Positions 31,401 to 38,982 of a DNA stretch of 45,488 nt are shown here, in pieces. Below the pieces are notes generated by a model that ran no database searches, was not told the origin of the DNA, and saw nothing but the letters and a program-made list of their open reading frames with translations. A program made the translations under genes and the position numbers. Each line of letters begins with the position of its first letter. Positions within the stretch are counted from its first letter, which is position 1. Origin of the DNA: CAYLSO01 sp964386525 (GTDB lineage Bacteria > Eisenbacteria > RBG-16-71-46 > DASYSL01); NCBI GenBank assembly GCA_964386525.1, contig CAYLSO010000195.1, positions 1 to 45,488 on the forward strand, read 5' to 3'.

Positions 31401-34400
31401 CGGTCAGGGCGCGGTCGGGGCCGATGGTGTTGAGGAAGAAACAGGTCTTGTCGGCCACCGCCGCGGGCGCGAAGCCGCCGAAGGCGATGCCGCCGCCGCG
31501 GTTGTTGCCGCCGTTGTAGGAGAGCCGCGCCGCCTCCCAGACGGCGCCCACGTCCACCGGCTCGCTCACCGCCAGGGAGCCGACGCGGCAGGAGTCGTGC
31601 TCGACTTCGGGGCGGGCCGCCCCCCCCGCCCCGGGGCCGCCGCCGCCGCCGTCCTCGCCGCCCACCGGGTGCTGTCCCGCCACCTCGTGCAGGATCTCGT
31701 CGTGCTCGAGCGCCAGCACCGTGTCGGAGCGCAGCACCGGCCCGGCGTCGGACGCGGGCGGCGGCAGCGCCGGCAGCTCGAGGAAGTCCACGCGCCCGCG
31801 CAGCTCGCGGATGTCGGCCAGCAGCCGCGCTCGGTCGCGCACGTGCCCGTCGGCGTCGAGCGCCCCGTGCTGGCGGTTCAGGGCGTCCACCAGCACCGCC
31901 AGCTTGGTCAGGTTGAGCACCGTCCAGTTGCGGAAGCGGTCGCGCATCAGGGCGCGGTCGTTCTGCCGGGTCAGCTCGGCCTTGGTGGTGATGCCGCCGC
32001 GCGGGCAGTCGAGGTGGCAGTTGCCGCACTGGTTGCAGCCGAAGGCCACCGCCTTGTCGAGCGAGGCCACCACCAGCCCGTCGGCCCCGGCGCACAGCAC
32101 CTTGAGCATGTCCAGCTCGCCGCGCGTGCCGCCCGAGGCGAACAGCCGCGTGCCGCCGCCGGCGCCGTAGGGCGCGCCGTTCAGGTCGCGGATCGACTTG
32201 AGCTCGCCCGAGCCATCGAGGTCCACCTTCTCGCCGACCAGCGCGTGGTGGGTGTGCAGGATGGTGCGGAAGCTGTCGGGCCAGCCGACGTGCGACGAGT
32301 CGGCGTGGTAGTTGCCCGAGCCCCCCAGCCCCGAGTCGATGAGCAGGTAGTCCACCACGAAGTTCGACCACATGCCGGCCGCCACGTACTTGGTGTAGGT
32401 GGAGCCGGTGATCTTGATGCCGCAGTGGTTGTGGTAGAGCAGCCACAGCCACACCTCGGCCGGCATGTCCTCGATCGAGTAGATGTCGTGCTTGGGGTCG
32501 GGTGACAGCGCGTCGGTGCCCACCGGGATGTTGCGCGCCCGGCTCACCTGCTCGGTGACCTTGGCGCCGGCGAGGCGGCCGCCCTTGCCCGGCTTGGCGC
32601 CCTGGTTGATCTTGATCTCGACGTCGCGCACGCGGCGCAGGTCGGCGGCGTGGATGCCGAAGTGGCCGCTCGCCGCCTGCATCGACTCCCACGCCATGTC
32701 CGCGTCGCGCGCCAGGCGGATCGGCCCGCCCTCGCCCGAGGAGACCATGCTGAAGCCGGCGTTGCCCTCGATGCGCGCCGTCAGGAAGTCCTCGGAGGCG
32801 GCGCCCAGCGAGATGCTGGCGTGCGCCACCGGGCTCTGCCAGATGGGCTCGCGGATGCCGAGGCCGCTGAGCGCGTAGCCGCCCGCCGGGTGGCGCTTGA
32901 GGACGACGCTGCCGTCGCCGGCGGCGCGCACGATGGAGAGCCCGGCGGCGGCGTGGTCCTTGGCGACCAGAGCGACCGTCTTCGGCGCCTCGCCGTCGCC
33001 GGAGGAGGCCGTCATCGCCAGCGGCGCATCGCCGGCCAGCGCCGCGTCGAGCCGCGGGTCGGCCGGCAGGCGCAGGTCGAAGCCGCCGCGCCCGTCGGCG
33101 GTCCACTCGGCGAGAGTCTCCGCGCCCGCGGCCGTCGCTGCGCCGGCCGCCGCGTCTCCCGCCGCCCCCGCCACCCGCAGCGCGCAGCGCGCCCCCGGCG
33201 GCGCCGCGCCCGGGCGCTGGAAGCCGCGCGGCACGGCCAGCTGCACGTAGTCGAGCAGCGCCGGATCGCGCCCCAGCCGCTCCAGCGACCACGCCACCGA
33301 CTCGCGCGACAGCCGCACGCGCACGCCGTCGAGCGAGAACGCGCCCATGTCGCCCTCGAGGAAGAAATCCTCGAGCCGCGGCATGCGCCCGGCCGCCATG
33401 CGGTAGGCGACTTCGAGGAAGTCGCCGGTCAGGCTGCGGTTCAGGTTTTCCAGGTGCCAGTTGGCGGTGCCCTGCTCCTGGATGCGCGCCGCCAGCACCA
33501 GCGGCAAGCCGGGCTTCACGTGGCGCAGCAGCGCCGAGACGCGGTAGCGCTCGCGCACCGCGGGCGGCACCGGCTCGGCGGCCACGCGGCGCGCGTTCAG
33601 CTCGCGGTTGACGGCGGCGAACTCGGCGGTGGCCAGCGCGTCCACCTCGCGCACCCAGTCCTCGGTCAGGGTGATCGCCATGGTGTTGCCCGAGGTCTTC
33701 TGCACGTCGTCGATGCCCATGCAGGAGAGGAAGTCGAGGATGGAGTGCTGCCAGCACGACAGCGTGTTGATCGCCTGCTCGCAGAGCGCCTCGGGGTCGC
33801 GCGCCGCCAGCTCGCGCATCGCCGGCGTGGGGTCGGCGCCGTGCAGCGCGTCGGCCAGCTCGGGAGCCAGGGCGAGGGCGGCGACGTGGGTCATGGCGCC
33901 GCCGTTGGCGCCCAGCAGCACGGCCTCGTAGACCGCGGCCGCCGAGGCCACCGTGTCGCTGTCGCCGCCGGCGCTCACCAGCTGCACGCGGGCCCGCAGG
34001 AAACGGTCCTTGAGGAAGGCGTCGACGCGCGGGATCAGCCGGTACGATTTGAGCGACCCGGCCTGCACCTGCACCACGGCCACGCCGGCCGTGGCGACGC
34101 TGCGCTCGAGCGCCCCCCAGAAACCGTCGCCGTAGCGCAGGTAGACCGAGAGCAGCAGCCGCGGCCAGCGCGTGGTGAGCCGGTCGGCGGCGCGCTCGAG
34201 GCCGTCGTGCCAGACGATCTCGACGACCCGCGCGCGCTCCAGCAGCGCCTCCCACGCCGCCGCCTCGCGCCCGCCGGCCGCCAGTTTCGCCAGGTCGGCG
34301 GGCGTGAAGCGCAGCAGGATCTCGGCGGCGAACGGCTCGAGCGCCTCGCGGTGCCTGGCGTACTCCGCCGCCGGCACGACGACCAGCGAGCGCGTGCGTA

Positions 34401-35031
34401 GGTCCTTCACCGGATCGGCCGCGCGGATCGCCCGCAGGTAGGCGGTCTCCAGGGTGCGCCCGTCGGAGAACGGCAGCGGGCCCACCAGGATCGGCATGTC
34501 GAGGCGCACCGAGGCGAGCGGCGTGGTGCGCAGCCCGCCGGCCTCGCGGAAGACCACCGCCGGCTGCTTGCGCACCAGGTCCCAGGCGGTCGAGAACTCC
34601 TCGCGCAGGCCGTCGTTGGCCGGGTGCGTGATGGCGGCGTGCGAGAAGTACGAGCGCCACAGGCCGTAGTGCCACGCCGCGCCGAGGGTGAGCGGCTCGC
34701 GGCGGTAGCGCTCCTTGGCCGCCTTGTCGAGGTCGAGGGCGGTGATCTCGAGGCCGGGGATGTCGCGCGAGTTGCGCGAATAGCGGGCCAGGAAAGCGCG
34801 GCTGCGCCGGCCGCGCGGCAGGCTCCAGAAGTAGTCCTCGTCGATGCCGGCGCGTGCCAGGAAGCCGGGGAGCAGCGCGCGGGCCGCCGCGCCGGGCGCC
34901 ACCCGCGGGCTGTCGGGCTCGACGACCAGCGTGAGCGCGTCCTCCCACACCGAGAGCAGCTGCGCCAGCTCCGCCGCGGAGACCGCCTCGCCGGCGATCT
35001 CGGCCGCCCAGCGCTCGAGGTCCACGGTCAT
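28423..35031 (-). CDS. Giant glutamate-synthase-like protein with rearranged domain order
   Basis: The ATG at 35031 overlaps the TGA of the flavoprotein gene (ATGA) and has GAGGAG 8 nt upstream. The protein has 2202 residues. Domains in order: central-type domain (about 50-480; SYFSHAAITHPANDGLREEF with H136, and a second half with VQLVSAGGDSDTVASAAAVY); FMN domain (about 700-1020; SGEGG at 765, QGAKPGKGG near 805, HDIYSIEDM at 848-856); cluster motif C999-x2-C1002-x2-C1005-x3-C1009-P; Gly-rich linker (about 1124-1147); class II glutamine amidotransferase starting at C1148 (EHDSC), with HRYPTNS (R1438), HNGE (H1469) and TDTEYAAYL; and a GXGXG-type helix near 1950-2000. Standard GltB order is GATase, central, FMN, GXGXG. 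The core residues are largely present, so it is probably active, but whether it makes glutamate is not known. Confidence 0.85.
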   Translation of the reverse strand: MTVDLERWAAEIAGEAVSAAELAQLLSVWEDALTLVVEPDSPRVAPGAAARALLPGFLARAGIDEDYFWSLPRGRRSRAFLARYSRNSRDIPGLEITALDLDKAAKERYRREPLTLGAAWHYGLWRSYFSHAAITHPANDGLREEFSTAWDLVRKQPAVVFREAGGLRTTPLASVRLDMPILVGPLPFSDGRTLETAYLRAIRAADPVKDLRTRSLVVVPAAEYARHREALEPFAAEILLRFTPADLAKLAAGGREAAAWEALLERARVVEIVWHDGLERAADRLTTRWPRLLLSVYLRYGDGFWGALERSVATAGVAVVQVQAGSLKSYRLIPRVDAFLKDRFLRARVQLVSAGGDSDTVASAAAVYEAVLLGANGGAMTHVAALALAPELADALHGADPTPAMRELAARDPEALCEQAINTLSCWQHSILDFLSCMGIDDVQKTSGNTMAITLTEDWVREVDALATAEFAAVNRELNARRVAAEPVPPAVRERYRVSALLRHVKPGLPLVLAARIQEQGTANWHLENLNRSLTGDFLEVAYRMAAGRMPRLEDFFLEGDMGAFSLDGVRVRLSRESVAWSLERLGRDPALLDYVQLAVPRGFQRPGAAPPGARCALRVAGAAGDAAAGAATAAGAETLAEWTADGRGGFDLRLPADPRLDAALAGDAPLAMTASSGDGEAPKTVALVAKDHAAAGLSIVRAAGDGSVVLKRHPAGGYALSGLGIREPIWQSPVAHASISLGAASEDFLTARIEGNAGFSMVSSGEGGPIRLARDADMAWESMQAASGHFGIHAADLRRVRDVEIKINQGAKPGKGGRLAGAKVTEQVSRARNIPVGTDALSPDPKHDIYSIEDMPAEVWLWLLYHNHCGIKITGSTYTKYVAAGMWSNFVVDYLLIDSGLGGSGNYHADSSHVGWPDSFRTILHTHHALVGEKVDLDGSGELKSIRDLNGAPYGAGGGTRLFASGGTRGELDMLKVLCAGADGLVVASLDKAVAFGCNQCGNCHLDCPRGGITTKAELTRQNDRALMRDRFRNWTVLNLTKLAVLVDALNRQHGALDADGHVRDRARLLADIRELRGRVDFLELPALPPPASDAGPVLRSDTVLALEHDEILHEVAGQHPVGGEDGGGGGPGAGGAARPEVEHDSCRVGSLAVSEPVDVGAVWEAARLSYNGGNNRGGGIAFGGFAPAAVADKTCFFLNTIGPDRALTARRMLDHFAGCRFFDAAGRERPLAEVRERLADYRVPVRERYADDEGWRRAGLRENVGDFHFFFVALRPEVRSRYARTLLAGEHWLQRRTRFGDLSDEALLAAADGAPGAAAPGADPRLAEFAAAVREEYFTVLAHLLDSRYYRTHGEPGAPAGKYADKRRGFVVSVGEDMGAVKISGWTHVIPEYFDFEGWWAGYPGAGETNGVEVTQKGRAFRTTALFAHVWGMHHRYPTNSPAIDPEGRGNPAGAHPFKAYNVLLMHNGEQVGVDSTAPFLAEYGYVHADESMGPGAADYRGDSVFERKALTDTEYAAYLVDFTRRVLGLDTEQATQIISPITGFDLDSIEEPRQSLYRLLAGNYVQLTPTGPYKFTILETRPGAAANGGGAAGGDGAPGPGAARVGFRENMDIKFLRPHEVIVHSDTSPGGVHAAANGSEAKIADAMLRVLHEQGVLGDAAADLRFNMRPGGQKGRDEFGGVVEVFLRRGAGELVMNNRFGEPVHVRRAGAKVDLGVPLATAVPSAARAWRGLVDERLEQSARAAEADGARAAAAGERLYGAESALPAPAAELVETALERAVDLSYEDYRYLAEEALPRLAAAGDAGRAVAVRMLTELRKRMTFANLGGKALSSMEYLSDGGRARDGSPEGGLYRIFDAVPPLARAHGRSRHLRIAFDTRHDLVEPADPARDVLVVDFRGFDSAAFDNTCASRFLSGAVQAGWKNIAGYDFLGGPRYVGTNLAGPDGRPARGVEIELYGREFGDFLGALLEGASLYVYGQGQSHAGFKADSGRLFILQDALNTCAYAAHGFAMSAWDTGSRFAVAGQNKVTLADGETPAPGFKSVHLGSPNEYAFEYLMSGGDNSLHVVLGLTKPNEWGEVHLRPRPYSGKFFMSGAAAGRVFLLDPHRRLDPMQYHGNVPLPIRPWEWQRELLPLLNAEARLRGAPFRADAEGFAIRFGYEWVSWPYEEAFVKLVPSKIAALLEPEPTPPGLIQIVGE

Positions 35032-37751
35032 CTCGCGTACTCCTCGACGAGGCTCTCGGGGCTCGCCGCCGCGACCGCCGGCGCCGCCATCGCCTCGCGC
35101 ACCAGCTTCACCCACTCCAGGGTCGGCGCCTCCATGACGCGCAGCGTCTGGCCGCCGTTGACCAGGTTGGCCGGGCAGATCTCGACGCAGGTGCCGCAGC
35201 CGATGCAGCGGGCCTGATCGGTGGTGACGAGGCGCGGGTCTTCCTGCTTGAACTCGAGGTTGGCGCTGGTCGGGCAGACCGGCACGCACGCCGCGCAGTG
35301 GACACAGGTGGCCGCCGCGCCGGCGTCGTTCCCGGTGCGCTGCACGATGAAGCGCACCAGCCCGGGCAGCGCGGCCGGCGTGCGCTTGAGGTAGCCGCCG
35401 GGGCGGATCCTGAGGAATCCGCGTGCGTAGGCCTCCGACCCGCGCACCGCGCCGAGCACGGCCAGCTGGCGCTCGCGGTCGCGCGGTCGCGCCCCGTCGG
35501 CGGCCGCCTGCATGGCCTCGTAGAGCGGCAGGTGCGGGATGCCCGCCTGGCAGACCTCCTCGCAATTGCCGCAGCGCATGCAGAGGTCGAGCAGGGTCGA
35601 GGCGGTGCGCCCCGGCTCGCGCCCGGCCGCCACGCCCTCCGCCAGGTGCGTGAGCATCTGCGGCAGGCGCACTGCCGAGTCCCGGAAGATGGGGCACACG
35701 CTGTTGCACTCGCCGCAGTTCACGCAGGTGCCGGCGCGCGCCACGGCCGCCGGGGGCGCGAAGGTGCCGTCGGGGCGCGGCGGCCTCTCGGCGGCGGTGG
35801 CCGCACGGGCGGCCAGCGCGCCCGGCCACGCCCCCATCACCCCGCGCGCCGCGCGCACCAGCGGGCGGCCCCACGCCGCGCCGAGCATCGCGCGCAGCAA
35901 CCGGATGCCCGGCCCCCAGCCGCCGCGCGCCAGGGCGCCAAGCGGGCCGCGGAAGCCGCCGTCGAAGAAAACGCCGCGCCCCAGCGTCCACTCGGGATCG
36001 AGCCCCTGCTTCACCTCGCGCAGCCGCCGCGCCCGCTCCGCCTCCACGGCGCGCGCGAAGAAGCCGCTCGCCCAGCGGCCGAGCACGTACGGCTTGCCCG
36101 CGAAGCGCCCGAGCGCCAGGTCGAAGAGCGCCGGGGTGAGCGCCAGATCCACGAGGAACGTGCCCTTGCGGTGGTCGGTGAGGTAAGCGGCGAGCACCAG
36201 CGCGGTGCCGTCGGCGAGGTAGTAGATCTCGCAGTCGAGCTCGACGTCGGCGCCGCGCGCCAGCTCCGCCGCCGCGTGCAGGAACTCCGGGGCGCGGCCG
36301 GCCGGCAGCAGCACCTCGGCGGCCAACAGCCCCGGCCCGAAGCGCTTCACCGACTGCGGGCGGAAACGCTCGGCGCCGAAGCGCAAGCTCTCGGCGACGA
36401 GCACGCGCGGCGCCCCCGGCGCCTTGCCGAGCAGATTCGAGAACGCCGCGCCGGCGTTGCGGTCGAGGAAGTCCACGAAGAGGTAGGCCGCGCCCGGTGG
36501 GTTCGCCGCGCCCGGGGCTCCGGCCCCCTCCGCCCAGCCGAATTCCCCCGGCCCCGTCAGCCGCGCCCACGGCATCCCCGCGCCGTTCGACAGCTCGCTC
36601 GGCACGGCGCGCCAGGCGCGCGCGTCGTCGTCGGCCCAGGCCCGGCGCGCGTGGTGCAGATGCGAGGCCGAGAGCCACTTGAGGTTGGCGGGCATGGGGA
36701 AAGCGCTCCCCGCCCACTTGCGGATCCACTCGACGCACGCGAAGGCCGACGGCGCATCGGCGAACTCGAGCAGGAAGCCGGCGAGCTCGGGGCGGTCCGC
36801 GACCTCGACCGCCAGCCGCGTGAGGACGCCGAACTGCCCCTCGGCGCCGGCGAAGTCGTCGAGTGTGACGGCCGGCAGCCCGCGCCCGGCGAACCAGGCG
36901 CGCGCCTCGTCGCCGGCGAGCCGCAGCCCCTGGCCGTTGGCGCCGATCTCCACCTCGACCCCGCTGCCACGATGCAGGCGCACGGCATCGCCGCTCGGCA
37001 GCACGGCCTCCGCCCAGCGCACCGCGTCGCGGGCCCGGCCGAGCCCGAAGGCGTTGAGCCCGATACCGCCCGTGGCGAACCAGCCGGCGAAGGTGCCGCC
37101 CAGGTTCGACGGATAGACGCGCAACGCCAGGCCGCGTTCCGCGAGTGCTTCGTGCACCGGGCGCAACCGCGCGCCGGCGCCCATGACCACCACGCCCTGG
37201 GCGGCGTCGATCTCCACGTCGTCGAGCCGGCTCAGCTCGAGCACCACGCCGGCGTCGGCCGGCACCGAGCCTCCCATCGCGGTCGTGCCCGCGCCGCGCA
37301 GCGTCAGCGGCACGCGGGCCGCCCGCGACCAGCGCAGCGCGGCCGCCACCTCTCCGGCGGAAGCCGGCAGGAAGACGACGTCGGGGGTGGCGTCCGTCAG
37401 TTGGCGCGTGAACCAGCCGCCCAGGTAGACGTTCTGGTCTTTGGAGTATTCCTGGCGCAGGACGGGGTCGGTGAGCAGGCGGGCGTCGAGCGTGGCCGCC
37501 GCGGAACCACCCGTGGCGAGCCCCGCGGCGGCCTCGCCGAAGGCTGCGCGCACGGCGCCCCGCAGGCCGAGGGCGCGCTCGCGGACCCGCGCCGGCAGCG
37601 AGCGCTCCTCGACCGGACGGCCGTCGTCCACGAACCCGTGCAGGTCGCCGACGCGCTCGCGGACACGCGCGCCGCGGGCTTCCGGAGCCAGCTCCAGAAA
37701 CCCGTCCGGGGAAATACCGATGTGGCTCTCGAGATAGGAGCCTGTGGACAT
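35028..37751 (-). CDS. GlcD-type FAD oxidoreductase with four [4Fe-4S] motifs
   Basis: The ATG at 37751 gives 907 residues. Residues about 120-300 are a PCMH-type FAD domain: PDVVFLPASAGEVAAALRW, RGAGTTAMGGSVPADAGVV, MGAGARLRPVHEALAERGL and YPSNLGGTFAGWFATGGIG. A substrate/cap region follows to about residue 600. Four cysteine motifs are then visible: C676-x2-C679-x2-C682-x3-C686-P, C724-x2-C727-x2-C730-x3-C734, C816-x2-C819-x2-C822-x3-C826-P and C849-x2-C852-x2-C855-x3-C859-P. The combination resembles D-lactate/glycolate/2-hydroxyglutarate dehydrogenases joined to a GlcF-like iron-sulfur part, but no CCG domain is present. It overlaps the glutamate-synthase-like gene by 4 bp and is expected to feed electrons to it. 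No signal peptide. The substrate is unknown. Confidence 0.87.
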   Translation of the reverse strand: MSTGSYLESHIGISPDGFLELAPEARGARVRERVGDLHGFVDDGRPVEERSLPARVRERALGLRGAVRAAFGEAAAGLATGGSAAATLDARLLTDPVLRQEYSKDQNVYLGGWFTRQLTDATPDVVFLPASAGEVAAALRWSRAARVPLTLRGAGTTAMGGSVPADAGVVLELSRLDDVEIDAAQGVVVMGAGARLRPVHEALAERGLALRVYPSNLGGTFAGWFATGGIGLNAFGLGRARDAVRWAEAVLPSGDAVRLHRGSGVEVEIGANGQGLRLAGDEARAWFAGRGLPAVTLDDFAGAEGQFGVLTRLAVEVADRPELAGFLLEFADAPSAFACVEWIRKWAGSAFPMPANLKWLSASHLHHARRAWADDDARAWRAVPSELSNGAGMPWARLTGPGEFGWAEGAGAPGAANPPGAAYLFVDFLDRNAGAAFSNLLGKAPGAPRVLVAESLRFGAERFRPQSVKRFGPGLLAAEVLLPAGRAPEFLHAAAELARGADVELDCEIYYLADGTALVLAAYLTDHRKGTFLVDLALTPALFDLALGRFAGKPYVLGRWASGFFARAVEAERARRLREVKQGLDPEWTLGRGVFFDGGFRGPLGALARGGWGPGIRLLRAMLGAAWGRPLVRAARGVMGAWPGALAARAATAAERPPRPDGTFAPPAAVARAGTCVNCGECNSVCPIFRDSAVRLPQMLTHLAEGVAAGREPGRTASTLLDLCMRCGNCEEVCQAGIPHLPLYEAMQAAADGARPRDRERQLAVLGAVRGSEAYARGFLRIRPGGYLKRTPAALPGLVRFIVQRTGNDAGAAATCVHCAACVPVCPTSANLEFKQEDPRLVTTDQARCIGCGTCVEICPANLVNGGQTLRVMEAPTLEWVKLVREAMAAPAVAAASPESLVEEYAR

Positions 37752-37807
37752 TCGGTACCGGACCTGGACGGAACAGGTTGGGGTTGCCGCGGCCCCCTCA
37801 AGGGGTA

Positions 37808-37848
37808 CCGGGACCGGCACGGAGCCGGTCCCGGACCGGGCGAATGTA
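37808..37848 (-). promoter_or_regulatory. -10 box and 5' hairpin of the flavoprotein operon
   Basis: On the minus strand TACATT at 37848-37843 is a good -10 and predicts a start near 37836. A perfect 11-bp stem with a 5-nt loop (37834-37824 with 37818-37808) begins about two bases later, at the very 5' end of the mRNA and about 57 nt before the ATG at 37751. It could protect the transcript or regulate the operon. The -35 is weak. Confidence 0.45.
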
Positions 37849-37917
37849 GCAGACTCGGGCGCCGCGGCGCGAGGCCGCCGTCAGGCCGGCTGGAACGGCG
37901 CCGCCACCGCCCTGTGC

Positions 37918-37923
37918 TATCCT
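37918..37923 (+). promoter_or_regulatory. -10 box of the ABC transporter genes, probable leaderless transcript
   Basis: TATCCT at 37918-37923 lies 9 nt before the ATG at 37933, with no Shine-Dalgarno sequence between. Transcription would start within a few bases of the ATG. Confidence 0.45.
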
Positions 37924-37932
37924 CCGCGCGCC

Positions 37933-38982
37933 ATGTGCTCCACCGACCCGACTTCGCCGCCCGCCAGCGAACCCGTCCTCGTCGCCCGCGACGTGCGCAA
38001 GACCTACGGCGACTTCGTCGCCGTTGACGACGTCTCCTTCGCGGTCGGCCGCGGCGAGATCTTCGCCCTGCTGGGGCCCAACGGCGCCGGCAAGACGACC
38101 TTCCTGCGCATGGCGCTCGACATCCTCAAGCCCGACTCGGGCGAGCTCCACGTCCTCGGCCGCCCCCCCTCGCCGCAGCTCAAGAGCCGCATCGGCTACC
38201 TGCCCGAGGAACGCGGATTGTACCGCAAGCACAAGGTGCGGCCGGTGCTCGAGTACCTGGCCGAGCTCAAGGGCCTCAAGCCCGCCGCGGCCCGCTCGCG
38301 CGTGCGCGCTTTGCTCGAGCGCATCGGGCTGGCCGAGTGGGCGGAGAAGAAGATCGGCGAGCTCTCCAAGGGCATGCAGCAGAAGGTGCAGTTCTGCGGC
38401 GCCATCGTCGCCCAGCCCGAGATCCTGGTACTCGACGAGCCGTTCTCCGGGCTCGACCCGGTGAACACGCGCCTGCTCGAGGAGATCCTCGAGGAGGAGC
38501 GCCGCCGCGGCGCCACCGTGATCCTCTCCACCCACCAGATCGCCAAGGTGGAGCAGGCCTGCGACCGCGCGCTGGTCATGCACCGCGGCCGCGTCGTCCT
38601 CTACGGTGCGGTCGAGCAGATCATCCGCGAGCACTCCTCGGAGGCCTACGTGGTGCGCACGCGGGCCCGGCTGGAGAACCTGCCCGGCGTGGTCGGCGTG
38701 ACGCGCGACGGCGGCGAGGTCCACGCCGGCGCCGGCCTGCCCGCCGCCGCCGGCGCCGCCAGCCCCGAGCAGCGCGTCGTGCTGGCGCCGGGCGCCGACC
38801 CGCGCGCCTTCCTGTCGGCGCTGGCCGCCCTCGACGAACCGGTCGAGTCGTTCGCCCGCGAGCGCGTGCCGCTCGAGGAGATCTTCATCCGTGTGGTCGA
38901 GTCGTCGGGCGAATCGGTGCGCGACCTGCTCGCCGACGCGAGCCGCGCCGAGCTGGCCGCCCAGGCCAAGGGGGCATCGTGA
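37933..38982 (+). CDS. ABC transporter ATP-binding subunit (NatA-like exporter type)
   Basis: The protein has 349 residues. Walker A is GPNGAGKTT near residue 55, the signature is LSKGMQQKVQ near 145, Walker B is ILVLDEPFSGLDP near 167, and the switch histidine is in STHQIAK near 200. The first 20 residues are Pro/Ser-rich. About 110 residues beyond the ATPase core form a C-terminal domain (DUF4162-like) typical of drug- or Na+-exporter ATPases. It overlaps the permease gene by 4 bp (GTGA). The substrate is not evident. Confidence 0.93.
   Translation: MCSTDPTSPPASEPVLVARDVRKTYGDFVAVDDVSFAVGRGEIFALLGPNGAGKTTFLRMALDILKPDSGELHVLGRPPSPQLKSRIGYLPEERGLYRKHKVRPVLEYLAELKGLKPAAARSRVRALLERIGLAEWAEKKIGELSKGMQQKVQFCGAIVAQPEILVLDEPFSGLDPVNTRLLEEILEEERRRGATVILSTHQIAKVEQACDRALVMHRGRVVLYGAVEQIIREHSSEAYVVRTRARLENLPGVVGVTRDGGEVHAGAGLPAAAGAASPEQRVVLAPGADPRAFLSALAALDEPVESFARERVPLEEIFIRVVESSGESVRDLLADASRAELAAQAKGAS

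Noticed and set aside
31600..31680. Frameshift or gene boundary in the Gly-rich linker of the large protein
   Set aside because: The frame is continuous with recognised motifs on both sides and there is no start codon with a Shine-Dalgarno sequence near Cys1148.
28885..32505. A 1206-codon plus-strand frame opposite the glutamate-synthase-like gene
   Set aside because: It is the antisense shadow of a recognised gene in very GC-rich DNA; its composition (Arg, Ala, Val, His, Gly) has no domain signature and there is no ribosome-binding site.
35032..36738. N-terminal extension of the large glutamate-synthase-like frame to 2771 residues
   Set aside because: It runs through the flavoprotein gene in a second frame and has shadow-type composition; the ATG at 35031 overlaps the upstream stop and has GAGGAG.
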